Source: an uncultured Campylobacter sp. (GTDB lineage: Bacteria; Campylobacterota; Campylobacteria; Campylobacterales; Campylobacteraceae). Taken from it: a DNA stretch of 64,000 nucleotides. Location of the stretch: NCBI RefSeq assembly GCF_963526985.1, contig NZ_CAURPW010000005.1:124001-188000 (forward strand), read 5' to 3'. Positions 1 to 7,701 of this stretch are shown piece after piece. Position 1 is the first letter of the stretch; every line of letters begins with the position of its first letter. The notes beneath the pieces are model-generated. The model did no database searches. It saw only the letters and a program-made list of their open reading frames with translations, and was not told where the DNA came from. A program made the translations under genes and the position numbers.

Positions 1-1
1 A

Positions 2-70
2 GAGCCAAATTTAAAGGAAAACATCAAAAGCTTTTTGAATGATGAGATAGCGAAGATGATAAAAAGCTAA
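2..70 (+). CDS. 3' end of an unidentified prophage gene (partial)
   Basis: An open frame enters from the left edge and stops with TAA at 68-70. Only about 22 residues are visible, ending DEIAKMIKKS, which is charged and probably helical. It converges on the leftward gpF gene, with a putative ncRNA between them. Too little is present to assign a function. Confidence 0.5.
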   Translation, partial: EPNLKENIKSFLNDEIAKMIKS

Positions 71-75
71 ATTTG

Positions 76-84
76 TGGTATAAT
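76..84 (+). promoter_or_regulatory. Extended -10 promoter of the 93-188 RNA
   Basis: TGGTATAAT at 76-84 is a consensus extended -10 box, the usual strong sigma-70 signal in Campylobacter. It lies 9-14 bases upstream of the base-paired segment starting at 93, and no start codon with a ribosome binding site follows, so it would drive a non-coding transcript. Confidence 0.5.
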
Positions 85-92
85 GATAATTA

Positions 93-188
93 AAGAGATG
101 GTTGATGCCGAGAATGTAGTATTCGGCACTCCCCCGCTCTTGGCGGGTGTGGGTGGTATTGCAGGTGCAACTCCTGTCGCCATCTCTT
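93..188 (+). ncRNA. Putative structured ncRNA with a tRNA-like T arm
   Basis: A 9-bp closing helix pairs 93-101 with 180-188 (AAGAGATGG with CCATCTCTT). Inside are three hairpins: 106-111 with 123-128 (TGCCGA/TCGGCA), 133-137 with 143-147 (CCCGC/GCGGG), and 161-165 with 173-177 (GCAGG/CCTGT). The last closes a 7-base loop TGCAACT, one base from the tRNA T-loop consensus TTCRANY. This gives a cloverleaf-like order, but there is no CCA, the D-like arm is not canonical, and one base separates the closing helix (which can gain a T102-G179 wobble pair) from the T-like arm. It has its own promoter at 76-84 and its 3' end reaches the end of the convergent gpF gene. The structure is seen; the function is unknown. 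Confidence 0.45.
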
Positions 189-1413
189 ATTTGTTTATGA
201 TTTTTGCTTTTTTAAACTCTATGACATCGACTTTTCCAGCCGTTACCATATAATTTGTAGTTCCAAATTTTTTTAATTTGTGATTTATATTTACAGCCAC
301 TTTATTCATCTTCGTCTTATCCGTTTTGTCTTCAAACCAAAAAATGATACTATTATTTTTTTCATCTACGCTTACTGGTGTATCATCGTCAGCTAGAATT
401 TTAACTATTTGCCTTATTTCATCTATGCCCAAGGCTTGACCAAACTGCCCTTTTCTTTCGGGTCTGATATGTAAAATGCCGCGTTTGTCTCCCGCTATGT
501 GCCTCTCTTCAACTACGGTTTTTAAAATTTCACTCGTCTTTTGGGCTATGAGCGGGCTTAGTAAGCCAACCTGAAAAGCCTGTATTGGAGCACTTTTGTT
601 TTTTTTGATCAGCAGTTCATCTACTGCTTCGTTGAGGCTTTTCTCCCACACATACAAATTCCTCTGACGCTCGTAATCTTGCAAGTCATCTTTTACGATC
701 TGCTTTAATACACCGCTTAAATTTGCCACCTTTTGATCTAGCACAGCTTCTAAACTTTCGCTGCTTTTGCCCGGATTATACGCCCAGTCCTTGCTTGCTA
801 TGCTCCCTGGCGCACTTTGGCTTATCTTGTAACCCTTTTGCTTGATCTCATATTCGCTTACCACCTGCACTTTGCACCGACATCCCCAGTCGTTTGGCGG
901 GTAATTTTTCTGCCAAAATTTATGCGTCTTTGGTAGTATGAGCCCATGCAGCTTCGCGTGAGATGCCCTTGTGCGCCGATCAAGTATGGCTACATATCTA
1001 AAATACTCAAATGGTGAGCTCATCTGGCTTTCATACCTTGCGCGCGCAAAGCTTACCCTCATATTTGTTTCAAATATCCTTTTTAGCCTACGAGAGCCCA
1101 CATAAATTTGTTTTGCCTCTCCGGTCTGCGGGTTTGTTACACTTACGTCTCCTAGCCAGCCCTTTTTTGCTAGCACGGGCTTAATGTTTTCTTGCCAAGC
1201 TTCAAAGCTCTGACCCTTTTTGTATGCATCTTCAAGGCTTGATTGAATGTCGTTTAGCAGATCTATTTTGGTGATCTTTGCAACTGTAAAAACTCTTGTG
1301 TGTGTTTCATGCATGATCTCATCATAGTCAAAGTGAAGCTCGGGTTTTCTTGCTCTTAACGCAGCTAGCGCGTTTATAGGCTCATCAAAAAATGAAATTT
1401 TAATAGGGCTCAT
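187..1413 (-). CDS. Phage minor head protein (Mu gpF-like) with C-terminal nuclease-like domain
   Basis: 408 residues. The N-terminal two thirds match the Mu gpF / SPP1 gp7 minor head family, including the hallmark PPNDWGCRCKV at about residue 170-180. Such proteins enter the procapsid with the portal during head morphogenesis. The last ~100 residues (from about 305, with HIRPERKGQFGQALG and NSIIFWFED) look like a phage Barnase-EndoU-ColicinE5-RelE-like (PBECR) domain, a putative RNase often fused to gpF proteins and possibly delivered with the DNA. The start overlaps the portal stop by four bases, so translation is coupled. Head role confident; nuclease assignment from motif memory. Confidence 0.85.
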   Translation of the reverse strand: MSPIKISFFDEPINALAALRARKPELHFDYDEIMHETHTRVFTVAKITKIDLLNDIQSSLEDAYKKGQSFEAWQENIKPVLAKKGWLGDVSVTNPQTGEAKQIYVGSRRLKRIFETNMRVSFARARYESQMSSPFEYFRYVAILDRRTRASHAKLHGLILPKTHKFWQKNYPPNDWGCRCKVQVVSEYEIKQKGYKISQSAPGSIASKDWAYNPGKSSESLEAVLDQKVANLSGVLKQIVKDDLQDYERQRNLYVWEKSLNEAVDELLIKKNKSAPIQAFQVGLLSPLIAQKTSEILKTVVEERHIAGDKRGILHIRPERKGQFGQALGIDEIRQIVKILADDDTPVSVDEKNNSIIFWFEDKTDKTKMNKVAVNINHKLKKFGTTNYMVTAGKVDVIEFKKAKIINK

Positions 1414-2822
1414 TCATCGCTTCCATAAATCTGGGCATTTGCAATAGCTCTCATCATCACATATTCAAGCATATTGGTGTCTAAGTTTTGATACATATCG
1501 CCAAGTCTTTTAAAGGCTTCTTCGTAGCTACTGCTATCTTTTAAAAGCGTATTTAATGAGCTTTCAACAGCTTTTAAAATCTCTTTGTCTGCTTTATTGA
1601 ATTGGCTAGACGATAGTGTTGCATCGATGTTATCGAGTGGTAGATTTAAAGCTTTTGCGTTTTTGTCTTGCCCGCTTTGTTTAGAATTGTCGCTTGCTGG
1701 CTCATTTTGCTCACTTTTTAGTTTTAGCCCCTTGATTTTAAAGGTCGTCTCCATAAACTCCACTGGGATCTCATATCCCATATTTGTGATCTTTTCATAT
1801 ACGGCTGATAAGGCTTCTTCATCGGCTTCAAGATTTGCATCGAGCATAAATTTAAATGGCTTGACGTTTGCAAAATTTAACACCAAAATTTCATTTATCA
1901 GCTCATATATGCTTGCACCTATCAGCATCGCATCAAAGCGTAGGATGTCTTGTCTTACTTCATTGTGTATCTTGCCAAGAGCTTGCGTGCCGTTTGCTTG
2001 TGAGTTGCCAGCAAGCACCTGTCCTGTTATGCTTTTTGATATGCTATCGTCGCAATATTTAATGAATTCAAGAAAGGTCGATTTATCAACATTGCCGTTA
2101 AGTAGCTCTAAAATATCATCTTTTGAAAAAAGCCCCACTCCGTTTGCGCGTAAATTTACCGCCGCTTCTATGAGCGCACTACTTTTTCTTTCATCTTCTA
2201 TGGAGTCAGATTTCACCACAAGTGGTGGCACGGATAGGCTGTCAAAGTAACTCATATATTTTGAGATGGCAAGGTGTTTAAGGGCTGTGATCGTTACTAT
2301 TCGATACATCAGACTTTGAGTGATGATGTCGCCGCTATCTGTTGGGTGAAAATGTAGCCAAAACAAATCTAAATTCTCATCCACATATAGCTTTTCAAAG
2401 CTTTGTTTTAGATATAGCCGATCCTCGCGGTCAGTATTAAAGTATGTCGGTGCGATGAAGCTAAACTGCGGTAAAATTTCGCCGTCCGTGTTTTGCCATT
2501 GCTTGATAAAAGGAGCAAAGCCATAAGCGATCGCAGCCGTGCAGGCAAAAAGGAATTTTTTAAATTTTATGCTTTCAAGATATTTAAGCATAAACTCATT
2601 TTGCGCTTTATCTTCACTCTCAAAAAATATCGGTAATGCACTGACATAGACCTTGCGCTTGAAAAGCTCTGAGCCTATTTGTGCGTCTGTGGCTTTGAAA
2701 TACTCAAATACCCGCACAAGGCTTTCAAAGCTGCCTTCAACGATGGCTGATCTTACAAGATCGTAGTTTATGCCACTTAACACATCTGCTTTATCACTCT
2801 TTTTTATGATTATTTTTTTCAC
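1410..2822 (-). CDS. Phage portal protein, Mu gp29-like (DUF935)
   Basis: 470 residues, the usual length of DUF935 portal proteins, which form the dodecameric vertex through which DNA enters and leaves the head. Segments such as ITALKHLAISKYMSYFDSL and DDSISKSITGQVLAGNSQANG fit the conserved family core. The C-terminal ~100 residues are polar and probably flexible. It lies between the terminase large subunit (four-base overlap) and gpF, the fixed Mu order 27-28-29-30, read leftward here while the capsid and tail genes read rightward. Confidence 0.88.
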   Translation of the reverse strand: MKKIIIKKSDKADVLSGINYDLVRSAIVEGSFESLVRVFEYFKATDAQIGSELFKRKVYVSALPIFFESEDKAQNEFMLKYLESIKFKKFLFACTAAIAYGFAPFIKQWQNTDGEILPQFSFIAPTYFNTDREDRLYLKQSFEKLYVDENLDLFWLHFHPTDSGDIITQSLMYRIVTITALKHLAISKYMSYFDSLSVPPLVVKSDSIEDERKSSALIEAAVNLRANGVGLFSKDDILELLNGNVDKSTFLEFIKYCDDSISKSITGQVLAGNSQANGTQALGKIHNEVRQDILRFDAMLIGASIYELINEILVLNFANVKPFKFMLDANLEADEEALSAVYEKITNMGYEIPVEFMETTFKIKGLKLKSEQNEPASDNSKQSGQDKNAKALNLPLDNIDATLSSSQFNKADKEILKAVESSLNTLLKDSSSYEEAFKRLGDMYQNLDTNMLEYVMMRAIANAQIYGSDE

Positions 2823-4366
2823 GTGTATCTATCCTTTAATGATCTGATTAAATTTTTATTTTTCTTAATGATTTTATTGATCGCGCGATAGTCTGCTATG
2901 GCGACACTTGAAGCGATCCGAAACGCCATTTCGCTAGCATCCAGCAAGTCATCGTGCGGGGCTTTTGGATATGTATCAAGCTCTTCTATCAAAAGTGTGT
3001 TGTCTAAATTTACCTCTATCGTGCCATCTGTGATGTATGGCGCAAGTGCGTCAAGTCTAAGCTCCTTTGCAACCGAGTTTTTTAGCTCGCAAACGCTTAA
3101 AATAATGCCTTTTTTGGCAAATTCATCTTTTAGCTTGTCTTTAAAAAACTCCTGAAACGCGATCGTCTCAATGGCTATCTTTACAGGTTTGCCAAAGTTT
3201 AAAATTTTAAGATAAAGCCTTACTATCTTTTCTATCATCATATCAGGCTTTATCTTGTAGCCTTTGGCGTCAAGATAGTATTGTTTGTCTTTTTTGCCAA
3301 GCAGTGCCAGCCCAAAATAATCCCCTCTTGCCTTTCCCATGGCTGGGTCGATACCGATGTAATAAGCATCGCAAACGGGCATCACTTCATAGGTCTTATA
3401 TTCAGCAAATATCGCCCCGTCCTTGCTTAAAGGCTCGTTTTGATATTCAGAATAAAAACTCTCTTTGTCATCAAAAAACTCAGCCAAAATCGCACACTTA
3501 TCCATGCTTTCATCATCAAGCTTCATATTTATGATCTTTGCTGTTTTTATGCTGTCTTTATTAAGGGTGTCGATATTGTCTGGAAATTTAACGACAAGCG
3601 GGAAATTAAAGCTAGTAAAGCTACTTAGTTTTTTAATGCGTGCTAAAAGCCCGTCGTGATGAAGCCTCGTGCCAACGACGATGATGTTAAATTTATCGTC
3701 ATACCTACTTGGCAGCTTTAAAACTGCCTTTCTAAACCACTTATAAAGCTTCTCACGTTGCGCTAGGCTCTCGACATTCTCATCGTTTTCTATATCATCG
3801 GCTATGATGATGTCAGGACGGCGTCCTAAAAAGTTCGTACCCCTTATTTTTTTGCCAGCTCCAAAAAATTTAAGCTTCTTTGGCTTTTTGTCGGTATAGA
3901 AAATAAATTCTTCACTTTTCCATTTTTCGCCGATTGAAATTTTAAAATCATTTTTTAACTTTGCGTTTTCTTCGAGCTCTACGCGCAAGGTATCGCTGCT
4001 CTCAACTGCGATGTCTATGGTTGAACTAACGACTATGCCGTAGTTTTTGCGTCCGCTTAGAAGCTGCCAAAGTAGATACAGCCTAGTGATGAGCGTAGTT
4101 TTTGCTCCACCCCTGTAAGCTTCTATGAGCACGCAGCGACTATCCGCACACACTCTTTCAAGCTTGTTATATACAAATAGGCGGAATTTGCTACTCTCTT
4201 TAAATTTTGATAGCCCTGCCTTGCCCTCTATGCCAAGCTGGTGCGCGAAATACTGCGTCGCAAAATAATAAAAATCGTTTTGTGCTTTTTCGCGCCTAAA
4301 ATCTCCTTGATCGTCTAAAATATTTGGCAGTGATTTCAAGTAGGACTTTAATTCTTTCACATCCAT
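2819..4366 (-). CDS. Terminase large subunit, Mu gp28-like
   Basis: 515 residues. The ATPase half has a Walker A YRGGAKTTL at about 84-92, a Walker B IIIADDIE at about 186-193, and a coupling motif VVGTRLHHDG near 231. The nuclease half begins near YYIGIDPAMGKARGD (about 335-349), where D340 would be the first metal ligand of the RNase H-like fold. The protein translocates DNA into the procapsid and makes the headful cuts. It follows the gp27-like small subunit after a 111-base gap; a GGGG-containing ribosome binding site lies just before the ATG. Confidence 0.92.
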   Translation of the reverse strand: MDVKELKSYLKSLPNILDDQGDFRREKAQNDFYYFATQYFAHQLGIEGKAGLSKFKESSKFRLFVYNKLERVCADSRCVLIEAYRGGAKTTLITRLYLLWQLLSGRKNYGIVVSSTIDIAVESSDTLRVELEENAKLKNDFKISIGEKWKSEEFIFYTDKKPKKLKFFGAGKKIRGTNFLGRRPDIIIADDIENDENVESLAQREKLYKWFRKAVLKLPSRYDDKFNIIVVGTRLHHDGLLARIKKLSSFTSFNFPLVVKFPDNIDTLNKDSIKTAKIINMKLDDESMDKCAILAEFFDDKESFYSEYQNEPLSKDGAIFAEYKTYEVMPVCDAYYIGIDPAMGKARGDYFGLALLGKKDKQYYLDAKGYKIKPDMMIEKIVRLYLKILNFGKPVKIAIETIAFQEFFKDKLKDEFAKKGIILSVCELKNSVAKELRLDALAPYITDGTIEVNLDNTLLIEELDTYPKAPHDDLLDASEMAFRIASSVAIADYRAINKIIKKNKNLIRSLKDRYT

Positions 4367-4477
4367 TTGATAAAACCCCTTTTAAAAACGTTTAAACCCC
4401 CTTTAAATTCGTTTAAATCATTTGGGGCGATACCCTTGATAACTAAAAGGCTAAAATGGCTTAAAACGCTTAAATTT

Positions 4478-4945
4478 TTACTTTTCATTTTTTAGAACGC
4501 TTGAAATTATTAAGTCGGCATTTTCGCTAAGCCACGTGGTGACTTCGCTTTGCTTCTGCGAGAGAGCTAAATTTGCGATAGTTTGAATGGTCTTTTTAGC
4601 AGTTTTTAGCTCAATTTCTTTGGGGTTGATTTGGCGCGGGGCTTTGATAGACCAATATGCTTTTGCAAATTTATGAAGATCTTCGATATGCTCGGGATTT
4701 AGCTCGCCTGCGGTTTGCAAAAATTTCTCATAGTTTTCAATGAGGCTATTTACGAAAAGGGCTTCTTTGTTTTCGAGCTCATCTTCGCTGCGTAAATTTG
4801 ATAGTTTTAGTCCGTCCCAATCTATACCTTTTTTAAAGTCTGCTTTTTTATGATAATAAAACGTTTGTCGCGTGATCCCCAGTGCCGTGCAAATTTCATC
4901 TATGCTTTTTCCTTTTATGTATAGTTCTTTCGCCACTTCTCTCAT
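4478..4945 (-). CDS. Terminase small subunit, Mu gp27-like (DUF1804)
   Basis: 155 residues, starting with a helix-turn-helix (about 5-35, containing GKSIDEICTALGITRQTFYY) that would recognise phage DNA. The rest is helical and charged, with a KQINPKEIEL-like linker region and a C-terminal oligomerising helix. Family length and position directly before the large terminase fit Mu gp27. It is the first gene of the leftward head operon and shares a 126-base divergent control region with the protease gene. Confidence 0.8.
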   Translation of the reverse strand: MREVAKELYIKGKSIDEICTALGITRQTFYYHKKADFKKGIDWDGLKLSNLRSEDELENKEALFVNSLIENYEKFLQTAGELNPEHIEDLHKFAKAYWSIKAPRQINPKEIELKTAKKTIQTIANLALSQKQSEVTTWLSENADLIISSVLKNEK

Positions 4946-4966
4946 TTACACTCCGTTTTTGCCGAC

Positions 4967-4972
4967 ACTATA
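4967..4972 (-). promoter_or_regulatory. Probable -10 box of the leftward terminase operon
   Basis: On the minus strand TATAGT lies 22 bases before the ATG of the terminase small subunit, a normal place for a short-leader promoter. No clear -35 box is seen, as is usual in Campylobacter; a phage late activator may act at the neighbouring inverted repeat. Confidence 0.35.
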
Positions 4973-4989
4973 ACGCAAAAATTTTTTTC

Positions 4990-5022
4990 AAACACTCTAT
5001 ATAAGGGCTATTTAGAGTGTTT
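4990..5022. promoter_or_regulatory. Inverted repeat, candidate late-operon operator
   Basis: A perfect 10-bp inverted repeat, AAACACTCTA at 4990-4999 and TAGAGTGTTT at 5013-5022, separated by 13 bases. It is centred in the gap between the divergent terminase and protease genes, where one dimeric regulator could control both late operons. The spacing (23 bp centre to centre, about two helical turns) suits dimer binding on one face. It lacks a U-tract, so a terminator is unlikely. Confidence 0.5.
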
Positions 5023-5071
5023 TAAATTTTAAAAAGCTCTAAAATGCACCGAAACGAACGAAGGAGCAAAA

Positions 5072-5866
5072 ATGGAGCTTGCCAAAGATTTGATTTGCTT
5101 AGAGCTAAACACCGCGCAAACAAACGAAAAGGTCAAGATCAGTCCCGCAGGACAGCAAATAGTCGGCTACGACGGGCGGGTATTTAATATAGACGCAAAT
5201 TTTGTCGTCACCAATACCAAAAGCCAAGGTGTGGATATTTTGCTAGACCGCGATCACTTTGATGGCGAGGCTATGGGGTGGTTTGACATAAATAGCCTTG
5301 AAGCAAGGGATGATGGCATATATGCGAGCTTAGAATTCACACAAATTGGCAAAGAGCTGGTAGAAAAGAGACTATATCGGTATATGAGCCCGGCGTATGA
5401 GGTCAATCACCGCGACAATGGGATAAGAGAGGTGGTGAGGATTGGCAGTATAGGGCTGGTTAATCGCCCAAATTTGCTAAATCAAGCACTAAATAATCAA
5501 TCCAAAGGAGAAGACATGTCACAAAACGACGACCTAGCGGTCAAATTTAACGAACTAAACGAGAAAAACGCGACTTTACAGGCGCAAGTAACCGCAAAAG
5601 ATAAGGAGATAGAAGAGCTAAAAGCAGCGCTTGATACCGAGCGCAATAACGCTAAAACCGCGCGAATAGAAAGCGCCATCAAAAACGGCGAACTTTTGCC
5701 AAATCGCAAAGAGATGGCTATGGCGCTTGAGGGCAATGCGCTAGATAGCTTTATGGAAGTTTCAAAAAGCGAAGCCGCGAGCGTGCTAAAAGAAAAAAGC
5801 TACGAGAAAAACAAAAAAGATGAGCTTGATATCGATCCAGACGTCAAAGCTCAACTAGGTCTATAA
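5072..5866 (+). CDS. Prohead protease, Mu gpI-like, with internal scaffold
   Basis: 264 residues. The first ~145 residues are the Mu gpI-type assembly protease; the segment LLDRDHFDGEAMGWF carries the likely catalytic histidine, and RIGSIGLVNRPN is the conserved end of the fold. Residues 149-264 are a coiled-coil, Lys/Glu/Ala-rich scaffold. The same segment has its own start (see 5516), matching the Mu I/Z arrangement in which protease and scaffold share a reading frame. First gene of the rightward operon, 12 bases before the capsid gene. Confidence 0.85.
   Translation: MELAKDLICLELNTAQTNEKVKISPAGQQIVGYDGRVFNIDANFVVTNTKSQGVDILLDRDHFDGEAMGWFDINSLEARDDGIYASLEFTQIGKELVEKRLYRYMSPAYEVNHRDNGIREVVRIGSIGLVNRPNLLNQALNNQSKGEDMSQNDDLAVKFNELNEKNATLQAQVTAKDKEIEELKAALDTERNNAKTARIESAIKNGELLPNRKEMAMALEGNALDSFMEVSKSEAASVLKEKSYEKNKKDELDIDPDVKAQLGL
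5516..5866 (+). CDS. Internal scaffold protein, Mu gpZ-like (in-frame restart)
   Basis: An ATG at codon 149 of the protease gene is preceded five bases upstream by AAAGGAG, a far better ribosome binding site than chance would give inside a gene. The product (116 residues, MSQNDDLAVKF onward) is the coiled-coil scaffold part alone. Independent translation of the scaffold from an in-frame restart is established for Mu and lambda-type heads; here it is inferred from the ribosome binding site and the domain boundary. Confidence 0.7.
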   Translation: MSQNDDLAVKFNELNEKNATLQAQVTAKDKEIEELKAALDTERNNAKTARIESAIKNGELLPNRKEMAMALEGNALDSFMEVSKSEAASVLKEKSYEKNKKDELDIDPDVKAQLGL

Positions 5867-5878
5867 AAAGGAGAAAAA

Positions 5879-6766
5879 ATGCCAAGAAGAGTACTTGATG
5901 CCGCATATATGGAGTCGATTTCAAAAGGTTTTAAAACCGTATTTAACGACGCTTTAAATACGCAAAATAGCGATTATTTGAAAGTCGCTACCGAAATAAA
6001 CGCAAATACCGTAACGGTCGATTATTCGTGGCTAGCGGATATGCCTAGTATGCGAGAATGGGTAGGAGATAGAACGCTAAACGAGCTTGCGGCTTGGAAC
6101 TACACCATCTCTAAAAAAGATTGGGAATCATCGATAAAGGTCAAACGCGACGTCATCGAATACGATAACCTAGGCATCGTAAAGCCTCGCATCATAGATC
6201 TAGCCGCCGCGGTACCGGAGCACTACAACTCTATGGTATTTGGTCTACTTGAGTCAAACGGCGACTGCTACGACGGTAAGAAGTTTTTCGCCGCCGATCA
6301 CCAGGTAAAAGGGGAAAGTTTTTCAAATTTGAGTAATTTGGAGCTAACCGAGGAAAACTATGAAAAAACGGTAGCCGAGATGGGTAGACTCATCAAGGAT
6401 AACGGAAATCCGCTTCGCATAAAGCCAAATCTCATCGTAGTACCGCCGGAACTAAAAGCAAAGGCCAAGGAGCTATTTTTGGCCGAGAAAAAGGCAAACG
6501 GCGCCAGCAATCCTCTCTATAAAGAGGTTGAAATCCTCGTGTGCTACGAGCTAACCAAGAAAAAAACGTGGTATCTGCTAGACACTTCAAGGGCGGTCAA
6601 GCCTATCGTGCTTCAGAAAAACAAAGAGGCCGAATTCGTCGCTCAGGACAAGCTCGATAACGAAGCGGCGTTTATGAGAAAAGAGTTTAGATACGGCGTG
6701 GATACTGAGGATAACGCAGGATACGGCCTATGGCAAATGGCGTATAAAAACGCACCGACAGAATAA
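5879..6766 (+). CDS. Major capsid protein, Mu gpT-like
   Basis: 295 residues, close to Mu gpT (about 305). It begins MPRRVLDAAYMESISKGF and contains the family's early Tyr/Trp segment YSWLADMPSMREWVG and a middle segment with RIKPNLIVVPPELK typical of gpT-type HK97-fold capsids. It would form the icosahedral shell. AAAAGGAG lies just before the ATG, a strong site suited to the most abundant virion protein. It sits directly after protease/scaffold, as in all Mu-like phages. Confidence 0.9.
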   Translation: MPRRVLDAAYMESISKGFKTVFNDALNTQNSDYLKVATEINANTVTVDYSWLADMPSMREWVGDRTLNELAAWNYTISKKDWESSIKVKRDVIEYDNLGIVKPRIIDLAAAVPEHYNSMVFGLLESNGDCYDGKKFFAADHQVKGESFSNLSNLELTEENYEKTVAEMGRLIKDNGNPLRIKPNLIVVPPELKAKAKELFLAEKKANGASNPLYKEVEILVCYELTKKKTWYLLDTSRAVKPIVLQKNKEAEFVAQDKLDNEAAFMRKEFRYGVDTEDNAGYGLWQMAYKNAPTE

Positions 6767-6775
6767 GGAGCTGCA

Positions 6776-6946
6776 ATGGGAAACTACGAAAGCTTTGTAA
6801 AAGCCCAAGGGCTTGAACTTGAAAGCAAAAAGAAAAAGAGTGACAATAAAAATAAAGATAAAGAAGCCGAAGCAAAAAACACTGAAAACGCAGATGAAAA
6901 CACGCAAGAAGGCGCAGATGAAAGCGAAACTAACCAGCAGGGCTAA
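6776..6946 (+). CDS. Small charged protein after capsid (Mu gp35 position)
   Basis: 56 residues starting MGNYESFVKAQGLELE, then a disordered Lys/Glu/Asn/Ala tail. AAGGAG precedes the ATG by 6 bases. It lies between gpT and the connector gene, where Mu has the poorly understood gp35, whose homologues also carry a short conserved start and a low-complexity tail. Its 3' end overlaps the next gene by 29 bases in another frame. Function not known. Confidence 0.6.
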   Translation: MGNYESFVKAQGLELESKKKKSDNKNKDKEAEAKNTENADENTQEGADESETNQQG

Positions 6947-7229
6947 GCAAAGCCTGCAAAACCCAAGCGAGATCACAGATGAAATGGTAGAGCGCGCGGT
7001 AAATGATGCTGAGGAGATAAGCAAAGGTAGAGATGTGCCGTATTTTGCAAAGGAAGACTTCGCATATATCAGACTTAAAATTTATCTCAAAGTGCAGCTA
7101 AATGCCGAAGATGAGATGATCTTTGAGGCAGCACAAAAGTTTATCAAAAGCTCGCCTTTTGTGGATGATGAGGGCAAACTACACTCAGCTAAATTTTATC
7201 AAAGCAAGATGCGAAAGGATGTGCTGTGA
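6918..7229 (+). CDS. Putative head-tail connector, Mu gp36-like (DUF1320)
   Basis: 103 residues when started at the ATG at 6918. The frame is open from 6813, but the upstream part is Lys-rich sequence coding for the other gene, so the later start is preferred. The body is helical (ITDEMVERAVNDAEEI, DFAYIRLKIYLKVQL) and ends SKMRKDVL. Position after the capsid genes and size fit the DUF1320 connector that joins portal and tail. Its stop overlaps the next start by four bases. Family call tentative. Confidence 0.6.
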   Translation: MKAKLTSRAKQSLQNPSEITDEMVERAVNDAEEISKGRDVPYFAKEDFAYIRLKIYLKVQLNAEDEMIFEAAQKFIKSSPFVDDEGKLHSAKFYQSKMRKDVL

Positions 7230-7582
7230 CAAACTCAATCAGCCAAATAGCAAAGCAGCTCAAAGATAAATTTTCACTCAAAGAGCTACCAAGCTACGAA
7301 GCTCTCGAACAAAACGGCGAGTATCTCGTGTTTGAGGGCTTTGAGCGCGTAAATGAATCAACTGACAATGCAATATTTGGCGTCATCATCGCTGCCAATA
7401 CGCTCAATGCCGACAAAAGCGCGCTACTGCCAAGAGTGGATGAGATGCGCCGTGATCTATTTCGTTTTGGGGCGAGCAATAGCGAATACATCGTATATGG
7501 TGCAAAGGCAGCGTTTGTCACAAATGCACTGTATTGCGTGAAATTCAACGTTAAGATAAAAATAGCCGAGTTTATCGATTGA
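7226..7582 (+). CDS. Putative tail terminator / Mu gp37-like (DUF1834)
   Basis: 118 residues. Position between the connector and the tail tube and the alternating beta pattern (EYLVFEGFERV, NAIFGVIIAANTL, AFVTNALYCVKFNVKIKIAEF) fit the gp37/DUF1834 class, which caps the tail tube and connects it to the head. Starts inside the end of the previous gene (ATGA-type overlap). A structured element follows it immediately. No direct active-site motif is expected. Confidence 0.6.
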   Translation: MTNSISQIAKQLKDKFSLKELPSYEALEQNGEYLVFEGFERVNESTDNAIFGVIIAANTLNADKSALLPRVDEMRRDLFRFGASNSEYIVYGAKAAFVTNALYCVKFNVKIKIAEFID

Positions 7583-7586
7583 CCCT

Positions 7587-7650
7587 GCTAATCGCCACTT
7601 TTCAGGCAAAGAGAACAGCCCGTACGATTTGCCTTCAAAGTGCGATTAGC
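7587..7650 (+). repeat. Structured intergenic element, copy 1
   Basis: A long hairpin just after the stop codon: 7587-7595 pairs perfectly with 7642-7650 (GCTAATCGC/GCGATTAGC); after a bulged C, 7597-7601 pairs with 7637-7641; then a symmetric TC/TC internal loop; then 7604-7610 pairs with 7628-7634 (AGGCAAA/TTTGCCT). The 17-base apical loop contains GAACAGCCCGTACGA. The TC/TC loop and the AACA-GCCCGYACGATTT core recur in copy 3. There is no T-tract, so it is not an ordinary terminator. Confidence 0.6.
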
Positions 7651-7701
7651 TTGCTATAAATTTAAACTAGGCTCAAAAACTAAAATTTAAGGAGAACAAA
7701 A

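Noticed and set aside
131..135. Short C run as a phase-variation tract
   Set aside because: Five bases only; below the length at which slippage is expected.
93..188. A genuine tRNA
   Set aside because: The T arm looks right, but there is no CCA or normal D arm, one unpaired base separates the closing helix from the T-like arm, and the closing helix is longer than a tRNA acceptor stem. Kept as a structured ncRNA only.
1585..2250. 221-codon plus-strand frame opposite the portal gene
   Set aside because: Ser-rich antisense shadow of the portal gene; no ribosome binding site.
6813..6917. Longer start for the connector gene
   Set aside because: The upstream in-frame part is Lys/Gln-only sequence that encodes the preceding small protein in another frame; the ATG at 6918 gives a compact protein.
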